Assembly (NCBI GenBank): GCA_022225965.2
Contig: JAKJXP020000018.1
Coordinates: forward strand, 310,001-374,000
DNA: 64,000 nt
Direction of reading: 5' to 3'
DNA from: Diatrype stigma
Lineage: Eukaryota; Ascomycota; Sordariomycetes; Xylariales; Diatrypaceae
Shown: piece by piece, positions 23,361 through 35,959 of the stretch
Layout: every line of letters begins with the position of its first letter
Numbering within the stretch: the stretch's first letter is position 1
Notes under the pieces: model-generated
Database searches by the model: none
What the model saw: the letters and a program-made list of their open reading frames with translations, nothing else
What the model was told of the DNA's origin: nothing
Program-made: the position numbers and the translations under genes

Positions 23361-25054
23361 GCTGGATTGGGTTGGTGTTGAGGTGTTCTAAAGTTCAGTT
23401 AGGCTAATGCCAGGAAACCTACCTCTCCTACTTAACCTACATGACTGCATGCCTGTCTACCCGGTTGGTAGATCGTCAGATCAAGTATGACATGAAATGA
23501 AACACGCATCGCTGCTTCGATATTGGCTATATAAGTACTAAGTACCTAGGTATGTGTGCCGACATGTTCCAAGGTCATCAGAAGGATACGTTGAAGATCT
23601 ACCGATCCGATATCAAACATCGACATCATCATACAGATAATCAGCAGCGGAAAAGTCGATCCGTAGGAGTTGTCTTATTAAACCAGAACACTTCTCCAAT
23701 TAGATAAGCGCAGTGCTGAGCCTCGGACCCTCGATTCGTGCGTGCTTCGTGCTACGCATTCGACTGCACCCCAATAGTCTTGAAGAGGGAAACGGATGGG
23801 CGGCTCGTCCACCGATAAAGTGAGCAACCGCTTTACCATATATGCTTGGCTTTCCCTGTAGAGACGCTTTTTGTCGTGGTTCCCATTTGTCGTGGTTCCC
23901 ATTCACGAGTCAGTTTCATCTCGCTTCTTCACCAAGCTGCAGGCTCTGGCTGTTGAATCCGACGACCCAAATAGACCGGTCTAGGTCCCTTCGCATGGCG
24001 TCTCGTTTTGTCGAGTAGCTAGTCCAGGCATCCAATTCACTGTACATGTAGGGGGGCGACTTTGTATGAGGGTAGGTAATATAGTATCAGCCCAGAACGA
24101 TGCTACAATGCGGCGCGAAAAGCAAGAGAGCAAACCCATGAAGGGGACAAATTCGGTTACGGTCAACGGAATATGCACTGCAGTTTCCCGCGGCCCCCAC
24201 GGACGGTTCTGCGCTGCCCCGCATCGCTCCCCCGGACTTGAAGAACTGCGCTCATTGGATGCTTATCGCTGATGATCGACAGCTGGTTTAACTTTATTCT
24301 AAGAGCTTTACGAGGCCATGTGCATACCTGAAAACCGGATGCCAAACCACAGTCGAAGGTTTGGGTACTGAGAGGGACAATGCTGCATCTCGTCTATGGA
24401 AGGATAGCCAGGTGGCCCAGAGTTCTCCATATGGATAACCGCCGAGGCAGCGAGGTCGAGTTGACTAGGTACGTTTGTACCTGCATAACTACCTGACTAG
24501 GTTGCGTGATATTTGTTACTCGCTACAGCATCGTACGGCCAGATATCCGGAGGGTTTGTTACCTCCCCTCTTCAAGCCCCCCTCTCTCCTTGGCTGAAGA
24601 AAGGCCGGCGCTAGTAGGTATCCATCGTGGGGATCGATAAGAACCCTAGATGCGATGGTGCAGAGGGTTGTAGAGGGGCAGGACCCTGAGCTTTTAGGGC
24701 CCTACCTCGGTATCCCACCAAAGGACCGGCAGACCGGCAGACCGGCAGACTAGGTTGCATCAAGAATAGACAGGATTTGGGACGCGAATTTCTCGGATTG
24801 CCAATTCGTTTGCCTCCGATTCTTCTCGGCCGGCTCCGTGACTTGTGAAGTAGCCACCGTCAGTCAGTAGGTAGGATCAGGATCAGTACATAGTAGGGTT
24901 AGTATACGGATATGTACGACAGCCAAGGTATCCAGAAAATGAAAGCATTGAAAGTTCACTGCAACGAAGAGGAGAGGTGAACGACAAGGTGACAAGCTGC
25001 TGTCAACCTTGGAACCTTGGAAGTCGACCAACCTGCAGGTACGGCTGTAACAAT

Positions 25055-25140
25055 ACCTACCTACATAGTAGGTAGGTATGTAGGTAGGTACGATGTAGGT
25101 ATAAGTGTACAGGTAGGTATGTATGTATCGTACCTACCTC
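25055..25140. repeat. Cluster of TACCTACC / GGTAGGTA motifs
   Basis: Alternating CCTACCTA and TAGGTAGG blocks can fold into hairpins. This is the densest example of a motif scattered through the intergenic DNA of this window. It lies about 300-400 bases upstream of the metaxin-like gene. Confidence 0.8.
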
Positions 25141-25442
25141 GTATATTGTACATACAGGCAAGCAGGGTGGGGTTCAGATTCAACGAACATAATTTTCCGA
25201 TCAATCATATGCCCGATCCGTGATGGAGCCAGGCATCTCGGGAGCTTCAGTATTGCCCGCTGTGTCGTGTCCAGCCTTGTATCATCACCAATCTGCCAGT
25301 CTGCAGTCTGCAGTCTGCAGGTGACCACCAACTACCTGCCTGTCACTCACTGCCTACACGATTTACCCTACCGGCTGCAACACCACCGCATTGCGCATCT
25401 AGCATCGAAGCCCCCACTCACAAGCCCAGGCCTAAGCACGAC

Positions 25443-26598
25443 ATGTCAAGATCACCAGAATATGCGACAGCGCAGCAAAGGAGGAGACCCTCAGCCGAAA
25501 CCCAACAAAGCCCGTCAAAATCGAGACAGCAGCAAACTCCAGCTCCAGCAGCAGGGTCGGGGTCGTCGTCAGGATGGTTCAGGATTCCAGCACCTCTAGC
25601 TCGCCTGTTTAACAGGTTCCCCCTCCTGACCTACCCTCCAAACGAGCTCCCTACTCGCTCGCCTAGAACACGGGACCTCCCGACGCTATACGTCTTCATC
25701 TCCGACCAGGATGCGTTGAAGGGCCTGCCAAGCTTCAACCCTTCATGTCTGAAGTGGCAAGTATGCAGCCTCTCTTCTTCCTATCTTGCCCTTGTCCTGA
25801 CTTCCTTCCTCCCGCCGTCACCCCCGGTCCGGGCGCCGCATACTAAGATACCGAGAACCGTAGACGTTCCTTAGGCTAGCCGGAGTAGAGTTCCGCACCG
25901 TCCCTTCCAACAACCATGCGTCGCCTACTGGCGCATTACCCTTCCTGATCCCCCCTACCCCGCCCCCTGGTGGGGGCGGCGGCGGCCCGAGCGACTCGAA
26001 GTCCCCGCCGCAGCAGACCCCGGCGGTGGTGCCTTCGAGCAAGCTCGAACAATGGGCCCTGAGTCACGGCAGCGGCGCCGCGAAGCTACCCGACGACTCT
26101 GCGCCTAGCAGCAGCAGCATGAAGCTGGAAGCCTACGAGGCGCTGCTCGACCACCGGATACGGGCCGCGTGGCTATACGCGCTCTACCTCTCGCCCGCCA
26201 ACTCCGCGCTCCTGTCGCACCTCTACGTCGCGCCGACCTCCGCCTCGCAGGTCGTCCGGGCGACGATACGGCACCAGCTGCGGCGCGCGGCCGAGTCGGA
26301 AATCGTGAAGGTCTCGGGGGGCAGCAGCCTCAGCGTAAACCCGGCGGCGGTATACGACGGTGCGAGGGAGGCGTTCGGGGCGCTGGCGGCCGTGCTCGGC
26401 GAGGATCCTTGGTTCTTCGGCAGTTCGGGGCCGGGCCTGTTCGATGCCACCGTCTTCTCCTACACGCACCTTATCTTGGACGAAGGGCTGGCGTGGGAGA
26501 ACCGGAAGCTGGTGGAGATCGTGGAGGGGTTTCCGAGCTTGGTGCGGCATCGGGATAGGATCCTCCAGAGATGCTGGCCATCGTTGTCGTCGGCATAG
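25443..26598 (+). CDS. Mitochondrial outer-membrane SAM complex subunit, metaxin/Sam35-like
   Basis: Two exons, 25443-25760 and 25864-26598, encode 350 residues. The intron (103 bases) has a GTATGC donor, a TACTAAG branch site and a TAG acceptor, and it joins ..CLKWQ to TFLRLAGVEF in phase 0. After a disordered Ser/Gln/Pro-rich start comes a thioredoxin-like segment (about residues 50-150): FPLLTYPPNELP, LYVFISDQDALKGLPSFNPSCLKWQTFLRLAG, then SNNHASPTGALPFLIPP. A Gly-rich loop follows, and then a helical GST-C-like half (LEAYEALLDHRIRAAWLYALYL; later PWFFGSSGPGLFDATVFSYTHLIL). This is the Tom37/metaxin fold of the sorting and assembly machinery that inserts beta-barrel proteins into the mitochondrial outer membrane. 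Sam35 is my preferred assignment and Sam37 is the alternative. Exon 2 is strikingly GC-rich, so its other frames are also open. Confidence 0.75.
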
Positions 26599-28530
26599 TG
26601 GAGGCTCGTCCCGCTACGAGGCATGATTGTTTTCGTCGTCGCCGCCAGGGACCTTGCAACGATATACATAATGAAATATGTCTAGTCGAACATATCGACT
26701 TCCGTACTTGCTCTTTTTCAAAATACTCACTGCGCTGTCCCCAAACACATATCAACAGGGCCAGCGCTCTGCCTTTACTATACGGTGGCAAATATATGGT
26801 AAACGGACTATGGTCAGGGTATCCTGCCTCATCTATGCGCGAGGCATTAAGCTCCTCGCTCGATCCAGGGTCATCCTCAGACTCAGTGATCAACCCCCAC
26901 CAGGGTTCCCATATCCCGTAGGAGCTAGGGCAACGAGCACTTTAGCATATAACACTCATAATCAGGCTACCTGGGGTTTCCAGCTCGAGATCAAATGCGT
27001 TGTCGGTTCAGCACGTACGTCCTCGACATAGCTGTCCATATTGGAAACAGCTAATCGAACAAGTGAAGTATGCAACCTGGTACTACTTCATACCAATAAG
27101 GCATAAGCTACTCGGCGGGCACTGTCTATCAACCTCCCTATACGCCGCATGTTGATGAAGAGGAGTATTGGCTATATTACAGAGCTCTGGCCTTACGCAC
27201 TAAGTAGTAGTAGACAATGTATCCCAGCTACGATGTGTTCACAGAAAGAAATCATTGTAGGATACCTAGCCTCAGTTGGCAACAGTGTATATAAGCCTGC
27301 CCCTCGTCGACCTTCCCTCGGCTTACCCAGGGCGTAACTCTGGAAATCGCACCTTCTCTTGCTTAACGACTTTACAGGGTCGAATAGATAGGGGGTGAAT
27401 CGAATGGTCGATTCTAGGATATAACAGCGTGTTGTAGTGTAATAATGGCCGCAGTACTAGAGGATCAATTATGACAAACAAGTGGGGCCAGACAAGGAAG
27501 AGCTTGGTGGAGGGGAGGACGACTAAAAAATAGATCGTGACTTTCACGACCGATGTCAACAAGGTTATCATGAACCAACACTGACACAAAACAGTTATCA
27601 GAACTACAAAAAGATCTAAAATAACAAGCAAAGGAACCACAGACAACAAGAGAGAAACAGAGAGGCGACTTGGCGAGAGAGAAAAAAAAAGAAAAAAAAG
27701 ACAAAAAAGCAAAAGAAAAAAAGACAGCAGATATAGGAACAAAAACATACAACACCAGGGATTCGCTGGTCGTCACCGACCCAACTACTAGTCTGGCCCT
27801 ATGTGGTTTATCTAGGGGAGAGCGGACGGGATCCCGAGTTTTCCACATGGTATGGTCGTATGTGATGGAAATACGGTTTGTTGTGGTTTATATACAGAGC
27901 TGTTCTGTCCCAAACCTCTATGCTGTAGCTCCCCCCTCTGCTCAGGTCACGTATCAGCGATGTGGAACTCAACTGACTATCCACACACTACCGATCATTG
28001 GAATTTAATACCAGGAGGATAGACGGGTAGGACGAATGTGTGGTCATGGATATGTTGAGTTGTATTTAGTGATGGGAAAGAATAAGACATGATGCGAATG
28101 AGAGGCATGTTGGGGAGAGACATGGGGGGCAGCTGGGTGAGGAAAAGGGGCGGCAATAGTGACAATTGAGCATAATTCACTTCAAGAATAAGTTGGATGG
28201 TTGGTGTATAGGTACCTAAGATATACAAGGCGACTGATTGTACTGCGTGGCTCATATCACTGGAAAGACACCGGCATAACGCAACTAGCTTGTCTACTAT
28301 GACATCTATTTTTCGCCTGCGAGGCCCCCTTGTGTGACCTTTCCGCATCTGCAGCTTGAAACTTCACTGCCAACCTCAACGCCGTAGGGAGGTAGGTAGG
28401 TTACATACGAGCCAAAGCTTAGCTTATGAGCTGCGTTCCCTATCTGCCCGCCTGTCTACCCGCCTACCTGCTAGCTACCTGCCCACCCTTCCTACCGTAC
28501 TCTTTCGTCCCAGCCTACCTACCTAGTTAC
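26599..28530. other. Intergenic between convergent genes
   Basis: About 1.9 kb between the 3' ends of the metaxin-like gene and PRO2. It contains an A-rich AAAAAG tract (about 27685-27725) that opens a spurious Phe/Leu-rich frame on the minus strand. No recognised protein or RNA gene. Confidence 0.5.
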
Positions 28531-30050
28531 CTACAGCGGCAACCTCTCGTGCTTGAACCGCCGCAGCCCCTCGCCCTCGCCGTACGCGGCCGAGACCTGG
28601 CCGTGGCCGCGGACCTGGTACTTGTAGATCATGAGGCCCTCGAGCCCGACGGGCCCGCGCGAGTGGATCTTGTTGGTGCTGATGCCGACCTCGGTGCCGA
28701 AGCCGTAGCGCATGCCGTCGGCCATGCGGGTCGACGCGTTCCAGTAGACGCCCGCGGCGTCGACCCCGGCCATGAACCGCTCGGCCAGGTCCGCCGACGC
28801 CGTCAGGATCGCGTCCGTGTGCTTCGACCCGTGCGCGTTGATGTGCGCCACCGCCTCGTCCAGCCCGCCCACCGTCTTGACGGCCAGCGTCGGCGCCAGG
28901 AACTCCGTGTCGTAGTCGGCGTCCTGGGCGTCGCGGACCAGCTGCTGCTGTTCGGCGGTGGCGGCGAGGAGGGCCGCCTCCTTGCTCGGCGCGTCGCAGC
29001 GCAGCTCGACGCCCTTCTCCAGCAGGGCGGCGGCCACGCGCGCGAACAGCGGCGTGCCGAGGCCGGCGTCCTGCACCAGGAGGGTCTCGACGCTGTTGCA
29101 GGCGGCCGGGTAGCTGGTCTTGGCGTCGGCGACGACGGCGGCGGCCATCTGCGGGTCGGCCGACCGCTCGAGGTAGATGGAGCAGAGGCCGTCGGCGTGG
29201 CCCAGCACGGGGATCCGGGTGGCCGACTTGATGTACCGCACCAGCTCGTTCGAGCCCCGCGGGATCACGAGGTCGACGTACCGGTCCAGCTCGAGCAGCT
29301 GCGGGATGACGTCCCGCGTCGTCACGAGCTGGATCGCGCCGTTCGGCACCTGCGTCTGCTCCAGGGCCGCCGAGATGGCCCGGGAGATCGCCACGAAGGA
29401 CTCGGTGGACTCCTTGCCACCTGGAGCGCGTGGGGTACCATACAGGTTCAGCAAACTGTTTCTAATCTGAAGCGTATGGTGCATATTGTAGTTGGAAGGT
29501 AGGTCAATTAGTTACCTTTTAGAATGGCCGCGTTTCCAGACTTGACGGCAAGTGAGGCAATGTTGGCAATGACCTCCGGACGCGCTTCAAATATGATTAG
29601 AAGGACGCCAATCGGGCAGGTGACTCTCGTCAGGTCCAGGCCGTCATCCAGTCTTGTCCGCAGCGTCACTTTGCCAACTTTTTGCGGGTGCAAATAGTCG
29701 TCAGTCAGGAGTTATCGGGAAGCAGAAATAGGAGGGGAGGCTGACTCACCAGGGTCCTCGAGATCCCGGACGTCCAAGATGCCCTTCAGCATATCCTCCC
29801 ACTTGCCCTTCTTCCCCAGGTCCAGGCGCGAGACCAGGCTCTGGCTCAACTGGCCATTCTGGGCGGCCAGACGCGCGACCTCGAGATCCCGGGCGTTTGC
29901 TGCGAGGATCTCGTCCCGGGCTGCTGTGAGACCGGCATGGATGGCAGTCAGTGCATCGTTTCTGGCGGATGTGGGCAGCGTGGCGAGCACATGGGATGCA
30001 CCCTTGGCTGACTTAGCAGCTTCAAGGGGAGATGCGTTGGTGAGAGACAT
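28531..30050 (-). CDS. PRO2: Gamma-glutamyl phosphate reductase (proline biosynthesis)
   Basis: Three exons on the minus strand, 30050-29750, 29677-29516 and 29420-28531, encode 450 residues, close to the usual eukaryotic Pro2 length. The introns are 72 and 95 bases with GTGAGT and GTAACT donors. The enzyme reduces L-glutamyl 5-phosphate with NADPH to glutamate 5-semialdehyde, the second step of proline synthesis. It has the aldehyde-dehydrogenase fold. The segments [20 protein letters not shown] (117-136), [19 protein letters not shown] and PVLGHADG are family hallmarks. Cys262 in [14 protein letters not shown] is the expected catalytic thiol. Near the C-terminus [20 protein letters not shown] (392-411) is also typical. 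Exon 3 is very GC-rich, and a long antisense frame there is an artefact. Confidence 0.97.
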
Positions 30051-32058
30051 CCCTATTCGGCCGTGGGATGTTTGCTCTTTCCCTTCCTATTCTTTCTCTC
30101 CTCTTTCTCTCCTCTTTCTCTCGTTTCGAGGTTCTCTAGAAGCAGTGCTAATGCTGGTTGCAGTTGCTGGTTGCTGGTCGTTGATCGTTGGTCGATTGTA
30201 CTTACAACTTCCATAAATTGTGATGCCAAGACAAAATTTAGGCCAGTGCTACCCGACTACATGCCTACATACCTACGCAGTAGTCAAATATGTACGAAGT
30301 AGCACTTACATACCGACCTATAATCGCACTGTTGCAGCTGCCATAGCTGCCACACTAGTTACACTACTTCATACTCCGTATACTGTATGTACAATACTAC
30401 AGGAGCGACTCACTTTATTTTATGCTCCGGTAAGTACCGGTAATCGCAAAGCAAGACACCCTCGATCACCTGCAGTCCTTCAAGGTTGCTGGTTCCAAGA
30501 TTCCAAGGTTCCAGCGGACCTTCAACTTTAAGCTACTTACCTACCTTAGGTATGCATCTATTCACCATCACCATTATAAACCATTGTAACTATGTGCAGG
30601 TGTGTGTTTGAAGTCCAGGAGGTTCATATCACATCATATATCCATCCAACCGACAACTACCCAGGTTATTACGTAGTCACAACTGTTTTTGGATGCTTTT
30701 AATGACGGCCATCACCGAACATCGAATGTACCTTACTAGGCTTCCCCACGTTTGCTAGAAATACGGGAGGCATCGATGCCAATATCACTCGGTCAACATA
30801 AAGTCAAGTGTCATGTAGGCAGGTAGGTTTCACATCCGGGCGTCTCCTGTAAGTTCGCGTCCGTGCCGGCCATGGTATCACCACTTCGACGTGGCTTGCC
30901 CTTTCGCTCCTCTGAGCTTCATCCCATATTCGGTACTACCACTCTTCTGTATGTCTGCAGTGACCGACCAGAACGACTGCCTGCGAGGATTCCATGCACT
31001 TCATGTTCCCCACTCAGGCGTCGTACGAAATGCGTCACGTATTCTTTATCGCGTCTGTGTGTGATAGATCGCCCTTGATGACCTTATGACGGTTTCGGCA
31101 TTCCTTGCTTTTTGCCGTCGGCAGACCCCTTCCACGTCTATGCATACATGAGAAAGCTGTGACAGCACGACGTCGGGTTCGTCGGGGAGGGGAAGAGACG
31201 GACCCGACCCGAAATCACTTCTCGATTCTCGATTCTCGATATTACGAGATACGTCCAAGCTACCTTATGCTTAGTGTTGTTGATGAGCATGGGTAGACGG
31301 AAAGAAACTTGTCAACGATGTCGATATGGGGTGACGGAAACGATGACAGGAACCATCGCCAGGCCAATATACGCGGAATGTGTACGACTACGGGTCTGCT
31401 ACTAGGTAGAATGGGGTTATACCCATTCGCAGAAACCCCCACTCCCTCGCTCTTCCTCAACTTCATGATGGACTATCCGCCATCTGGTATTAGCCAATAA
31501 TGCGGCAAAGCGGTGACTGCTTTGGTCTCCGGCATTCGACACCCGGCCAAAGAACATTGGTCCCGGCTCCACCAATGCTAGACGGGTCACCTCGGTCTTC
31601 CGAATCCCCAGTGATCCCATGCATCCAGACACTGCTACGTTGCTACGACCCTCCTCTTGATGCTCCTATTATATAAGCCACGCACTCGGCAGACGAATCC
31701 GCTGGTAAGTTCCCGAGATCTTATTTTCGCCGCCAACCTAGTCTAGCGCCGAAAATCCACCCTGCTCAACGCTATTCACGGCTTATTTCCGAGTTGCTCT
31801 TGTCTCGAGTATCCTAACCCTTTTCCCGTTGTTTTCCCAGTCGCCTTCGGGAGTGCTACAGAAAACTCTTGGGTAGGTCTTCGTGTTAGATCTAGACAGG
31901 ACTTATATGAAAAGTCGAGCTTCGAGTTTCTTTTCCGTCGACCCCTAGTGTCCTTGTGTCCTTGGTGTTATAGTATAGTAGTTATACTTATTTGACCGAT
32001 ATCGGAAGACAGCTCCGTTTCTACCTCGGGCTACGCTGGTCCTTGACTATAAGGAGAC
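30051..32058. other. Divergent intergenic region (PRO2 / MFS transporter)
   Basis: About 2 kb shared by two divergently transcribed genes. It has a CTCTTTCTCTC pyrimidine tract (about 30090-30125), a TTCCAAG motif cluster (about 30485-30515) and a TATATAA box (31670-31676). No supported gene. Confidence 0.5.
31670..31676 (+). promoter_or_regulatory. Possible TATA box of the MFS transporter gene
   Basis: TATATAA, flanked by GC-richer sequence, 383 bases upstream of the proposed ATG at 32059. The position is plausible with a 5' UTR of about 350 bases, but it is unproven. Confidence 0.3.
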
Positions 32059-33836
32059 ATGTCCATTGATATTGATCCCGAGAAGCAGGATGGAGAGACG
32101 CCAGAAGTTGCGTCCCAATTGAGCAAGGACGATGATACCGAGACTGTGAACGGGGCCCCAGAAGCAACCGGAGCTGCCCGTGGTTCATCACCGGACATCG
32201 ATGATGGAGCGGCTTGTGAATTAGGAGAGGGTATCCGCCCTTCAGCATCCCACTCCTCGCTCCCGAGGCCCGCTCGGGGTCGGGACCCCGGTATAGTAAC
32301 CCGGCTACACCGTCGGGGGCTTCTAGCGAATTGGACCCTCATACCTGAAGTAGAGAGACCACAAGAGTACTCGAATCGAGTAAAATGGTTGATCACTACT
32401 TTCACAGCAATCGCCGGTGCTGCTGCCCCTATGGGCTCCGCTATCTTTTACCGTAAGTACTTATACTACCCCTGAACATGCCAAGAGCTCATACTCATGC
32501 CACCATAGCCGCTCTGCCTGAGATGACAAAGGAGTTCGAGGTGTCAGCAACGGTGGTGAATCTGACTATCGCCTTATATATGCTCGCTATGTCTATATTC
32601 CCGTTATGGTGGTCGTCTTTCTCCGAGACGCTAGGGAGGCGAAACATCTATATCGTCTCGTTCTTACTAAACATCATATTTTCCTTGTTGAGCGCCATGA
32701 GCGTGAACATAACTATGCTTATCGTGTTCCGCGTTCTCTCGGGGGGTGCATCTGCATCAGTACAAGCCGTCGGCGCTGGCACTGTCTCTGACATCTGGGA
32801 GCCCAGAGAGCGGGGCCGGGCCATGGGGATCTTCTATCTCGGCCCCTTGATGGGCCCCATGCTAGGACCGGTAGTGGGCGGCATCCTGGCCCAGTTTTAC
32901 GGCTGGCGCAGCACCGCCTATTTCCTCACCTGTTATGGCGCCGTCGTCTTCATACTGACTTTGTTTGCGCTGCCCGAAACCCTGGCCCGGAAAAAGCAGT
33001 TCGTCCCGGCTCTTCCAACGATAGCTGCCGATGGAACGGCCAACAACCTCTCGCGCGTGTCGTCGACGGCACGTTCCGTACAGACGCATGCAAAACGGAT
33101 GGCCGCGATTCTCAAACGGTGCTTGATAGACCCTCTTGAGGTGGTGACGTACCTGCGGTTCCCACCAGTGCTGTGCACCATCTACTACTCGGCCATCACT
33201 TTCGGAACGCTGTACGTGCTCAACATCGCGGTGCAGTCGGCCTTCTCGCAGCCGCCGTACGGTTTCAGCTCTATCATCCTAGGCCTGTTGTACCTACCGG
33301 GCTCGCTCGGCTACTTCGTCACCTCGGTCTTCGGGGGCCGCTGGATCGACCAGATCATGGTGCGTGCGGCCGAGCGCGCGGGCCGCTACGACGCCGACGG
33401 CAACCTGGTGCTACTACCAGAAGACCGCATGGGCGTCAACGCGTGGATCGCGGCGTCGCTGTACCCGGCATCCTTGATCTGGTTCGGGTGGACGGCGCAG
33501 TTCGGCGTGCACTGGGCGGTGCCGGCTGTGGGCAACTTCTTCTTCGGCCTCAGCTCCATGCTCGTCTTCGGCGCCGTCACAACCATGCTGACCGAGTTCC
33601 TGCCGCGTCGCTCCAGCAGCGGCGTCGCCCTCAACAACTTCGTCCGCAACCTCCTCAGCTGCACGGGCGGCATCGTCGGCCAGCCCCTCATCGATGCCGT
33701 CGGCGTCGGCTGGCTCATGACCATCCTAGGCCTCGTCTGCTGGCTTAGCGGCAACGTCGTCATCTGGCTCCTGCGCCGCAACAGCCGTAAGTGGCGGGTC
33801 GAGATGGACCGGGCGTTGAATAACAATACTACGTGA
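32059..33836 (+). CDS. Major facilitator superfamily transporter, 12-TM drug:H+ antiporter (DHA1) type
   Basis: Two exons, 32059-32452 and 32509-33836, encode 573 residues. The 56-base intron (GTAAGT..CATAG) lies inside TM1, joining SAIFY to PALPEMTKEF. A cytosolic N-terminus of about 110 acidic/Ser-rich residues precedes 12 predicted membrane spans. MFS motif A is visible after TM2 as SETLGRRNIYI. The antiporter motif C is visible as LGPLMGPMLGPVVGG in TM5. A long central loop follows TM6 (about residues 300-350). These features place it in the Flr1/Qdr/Dtr-like DHA1 group of plasma-membrane proton antiporters that export drugs, polyamines or organic acids. The substrate cannot be told from sequence. 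No biosynthetic genes lie nearby, so a cluster role is not supported. Confidence 0.92.
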
Positions 33837-35959
33837 TATTATATGATAGGATGTTTGGCGTGATAATGTGATTATGATTGATGGCTTAGTCAGTCGTTTG
33901 TTTGGCAGAACAGAATACTTTTCTTGTATATGGATATTGTGTGGTAAGCGAACAAGCAAGCGCTAGGCCAAGGGGCATGTACTAGATATATACACTGACA
34001 TCTAGAACTACGATGTAGCAATACATAACATAGCATAGCATGCACATCATATATATTGTGGTAGAGATCAGAGGCACTTCTTCTCGTCCTTTACTACATA
34101 TGTATATAGATAGACACGAAGTCACGAATTTATGAAGAATTTCTGCCTGCGCCCCGCGGCTTTCCTCCCCCCCCCCAAAAATGAGCCGGTCATCGTCTCA
34201 GCGACCGACCACAAAGAGAAATGGGGATAGACCAATCTAACTCAGCAGGTACATAAGAAGCTTTATATTCTCTTACATAGTTAAGTCGGTAGTTGAACAA
34301 GCACAAGAATGGGACGGAAGCACCCGAGCCCATCGAGACCTGAAACAGCGACTGGCAGCTTGGCTGGTGTCTAGGTTCTGCCCAGTTGGCAAATTGACTT
34401 TCCCCTATTTGTTTCTTCCATCTGAACCTCGAACCTTATACTTATAGTCAGTCTACCGAAATAGGATCCTGCCTACCTGCCTACTTACCATAGGAACAAG
34501 ATTCCCTATCTATAAGATCCTAAATAGACTTGCCTTCCCTTAACAAAGGCCGCGTGGTGTAATGGTGCACACTCTCACAAACATTTCTCGTATTATATTT
34601 ACTATATGCTTTGTCTTGTTGAGAGAAGAGCGGGTTCGACCCCCGCCGTGGCTGCTGTATATTTTTTGTCATTTTTTCTCCTTTGCTTTTTACCGTTTCT
34701 CCTGTTACCCCTTTCACTGTCACCTAACCCACCATACCATTTCTAAAAGGAGTTGCGGATTACCTACGGGGTATTACGTCTCCTATTCATATACTGATTC
34801 GCATTAAGAGTGCTGATGATCAAGCGAGGCATATGTATACATCATAGGAAGACATCGGGATTATCCTCAGAACCCTTTTTTCGAGGACGCCCCCTCCAAC
34901 CTCAAATCGCTCCCCCAGTTACTCAGCATAGATGGGAAGATGGGCTGGTCCTCATACTAGATAGGTATCTAAACTGTGATTCGGAAATAAACGCCAACCA
35001 TCCAGTCGGATTTGTGGGCGACCCCTTGAACAAACTGGCCTTAGTAAAGGGCCTGGATCGGGACCATGTACTGCTTTACATATTTGTTTTCTGTTTTACT
35101 TGCCTACGCAGGTCGTAATTCATAACCGACGTACCCTGCGACCGCACCTGCAGAAAACTTAAACCCCGATTGCAGGTAGAGTAAGTTCCTCAACAAGTAC
35201 CCTGGTCAAAGTCTGTCCGCCGTGAGTTCAAGATAGCGACGGCAGTGATACGCGGTGGTTACCTGACTTGGCTAAGAGTCAGCGACCGCTTGCCTCAATA
35301 TATATATGTCTGTGTATGACAAAACCATCCGCGGTAAAATAACAGGGGCTATGATACTCTGCAAAGTAACACCATGCCATTCCGGTGTCCCTGCCCCCTC
35401 TCACCCAGGAAGATCCCCGGTGTTCTCGACAGATCACTCGTTACCAGGCTATATACGTCTCAGCCAGCGTTCAGGGGCTAGAAGAAATCCCGATCAAAAG
35501 GGGTGATCGGTTTTGAAAATCAGAAAAAAGACATGTCAAATCCTTATCGGTTGCTTTAAGCTTCAAACATATACGCATGGGTAGTAATAGGCCAACGACG
35601 AGTATGTTTCATTTCTAGGTATGGAGAATATGCGCTACTGTTTGGAGGCTCTAGTGACCTTGCCTACAACTCCGGTTCCCCTCCCCCCTTCTCGTATAGG
35701 CAAATTCCAAGCTACAGTCAGAGTTTAGACTGCTATAAGAGCATCTCGGCGCATAAACTTTACGTGGGTTGATATCTCGCTCATTACTTATATATACATG
35801 GTTCCGGCACGCTCTCGCTATGGGAAACAACCTCCCAATATAATTTTCCCCGCCCCTTCTTTCTTCTCTCCCGGCAGCACGCCGGGGGAGACACATCGAC
35901 AGATCATACCCAAGCACCCTCCCTACCCCTACTCATACTCGCCGAACCAACCCAGCTAG
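33837..35959. other. Intergenic; contains one tRNA-like locus
   Basis: About 2.1 kb. Apart from the tRNA-like locus at 34548-34654 I see no gene. AT-rich TATATA tracts (about 34000-34120) follow the MFS gene and may include its 3' end signals. A C run lies at about 34169-34177. Confidence 0.5.
34548..34654 (+). tRNA. tRNA-like gene with intron; anticodon not assignable
   Basis: A cloverleaf can be drawn. The acceptor is GGCCGCG (34548-34554) with CGTGGCT (34647-34653), including G-U pairs. The D arm is GTGT..GCAC around AATGGT. The anticodon stem is CTCTC (34572-34576) with GAGAG (34621-34625). The T arm is GCGGG-TTCGACC-CCCGC (34630-34646). The 44 bases between the anticodon-stem halves would be a 7-base loop plus a 37-base intron. 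ACAAA (34577-34581) can pair with TTTGT (34610-34614). The expected T at position 33 is missing in the simple reading, so the anticodon and function are uncertain. It could be an unusual intron placement or a tRNA pseudogene. Confidence 0.55.

Larger units (their letters stand above)
21075..25442. other. Long intergenic region with many short tandem repeats
   Basis: About 4.4 kb with no recognised gene. Visible repeats are ACTGGAT x about 6 (22384-22424), TTCCAAGG-type (about 22885-22940), GATGGTGA x 3 (about 22994-23017), AAATGC then GGCTGC hexamers (about 23312-23360), GACCGGCA-type 9-mers (about 24724-24750), a TAGGTAGG cluster (about 25055-25140), and CAGTCTG x 3 (about 25297-25319). The right end is the promoter side of the metaxin-like gene. 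Confidence 0.5.

Noticed and set aside
27323..27848. Hydrophobic Phe/Leu-rich minus-strand frames
   Set aside because: They arise from an A-rich AAAAAG tract on the plus strand. They look like membrane proteins only through base composition.
28426..29502. 358-residue plus-strand open frame
   Set aside because: It lies exactly antisense to PRO2 exon 3. Its Arg/Val/Asp/Leu-rich composition follows from GC-rich codons, and the minus strand encodes an unmistakable enzyme.
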